From Roseobacter sp. HKCCD6576-2 (GTDB taxonomy: Bacteria; Pseudomonadota; Alphaproteobacteria; Rhodobacterales; Rhodobacteraceae): a DNA stretch of 64,000 bases. Numbering within the stretch: position 1 is the stretch's first letter; each line of letters starts with the position of its first letter. Location of the stretch: NCBI RefSeq assembly GCF_013179285.1, contig NZ_WVNW01000004.1:289835-353834 (forward strand), in the 5' to 3' direction. Shown here piece after piece: positions 63,862-64,000 of this stretch. A program made the position numbers and the translations under genes. The notes under the pieces were generated by a model, which was not told the origin of the DNA, made no database searches, and saw only the letters and a list, made by a program, of their open reading frames with translations.

Positions 63862-64000
63862 CGCGATCTAACTCAAACATTCGAATCGCGGTTTCCCGCT
63901 TTTGCGTCAGATCGGCCTGCAATCCTTAGATTTCTGTCACGTTTCTCACAGGCTGGTGAGCGTAAGGCGCTGTTTTTGTGAGAGTTGTTGCGATTGATCA
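63862..64000. other. Intergenic tail without recognised gene
   Basis: The 139 bases after pbpC hold a weak CGCGAT/ATCGCG dyad (63864-63893 region) and AT-richer sequence that may contain the promoter of a gene beyond the window. No coding start can be supported. Confidence 0.35.

Overview
The window is chromosomal DNA from an alphaproteobacterium, most likely a Rhodobacteraceae member (Roseobacter group). I infer this from the high-GC, densely packed coding, from conserved blocks (rlmH-gpmI-envC-like-ctpA-rppH; mutT-argJ-parvulin//secA; sfsA-map), from several family-typical small or hypothetical proteins, and from a short intergenic repeat that I recall being common in this group. No tRNA, rRNA, CRISPR array, prophage or known defence locus was seen.

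Layout. 1-4943: end of rlmH, then gpmI, a degenerate EnvC-like murein hydrolase activator, the ctpA protease and rppH, all co-directional. 5085-6893: divergent prolyl aminopeptidase and ubiG. 7030-7800: a decayed IS3-family transposase. 7808-17640: a complete gene set for oxidative (non-phosphorylating) L-fucose or related 6-deoxyhexose catabolism. It comprises an ABC importer, a mutarotase, an aldose dehydrogenase, a lactonase, an enolase-superfamily dehydratase, a 2-keto-3-deoxy acid dehydrogenase, an FAH-type hydrolase and a GntR regulator, arranged as two operons diverging from one compact control region. It looks like an inserted accessory block, flanked by the IS relic and by about 300 bases without recognisable genes. 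17954-24186: marR, glutaredoxin, comF, an NDUFAF5-like methyltransferase, hemH, a 45-residue ORF, mutT, argJ and a periplasmic parvulin. 24413-30004: secA, then a proline/alanine-rich exported protein and a periplasmic-binding-protein/OmpA fusion. 30090-37972: map, sfsA, a molybdopterin-binding-domain protein, GNAT, a CMD/AhpD protein, an OmpA protein, LysR, a class II aldolase, an ArsC-like protein and a methyltransferase.

38026-46974 is a phenylacetate catabolic cluster. paaZ-paaX-paaABCDE lies on the minus strand. paaI-paaK and a TetR regulator lie on the plus strand. It encodes the CoA ligase, the ring epoxidase, the ring-opening hydrolase/dehydrogenase, a thioesterase and two regulators. 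A perfect 20-bp inverted repeat whose centre carries a PaaX-like TGATTCGCG core sits upstream of paaA, and a TetR-like dyad sits between paaZ and paaI. The downstream beta-oxidation genes of the pathway are not in the window.

47021-63861 is dominated by cell-envelope functions: mtgA, two L,D-transpeptidase-fold proteins, a CAP-domain lipoprotein, IalB, a bacterial alpha-2-macroglobulin with an N-terminal PAN/Apple-like module and an intact thioester, and pbpC. GFA, GST, queG, an epimerase-like protein, rlmN and an L-asparaginase are interspersed. I found no clearly new multi-gene system. The best leads are the fucose control region, the paaA inverted repeat, the PAN-A2M/PbpC pair, the PBP-OmpA fusion beside secA, and several small ORFs and structured intergenic elements.
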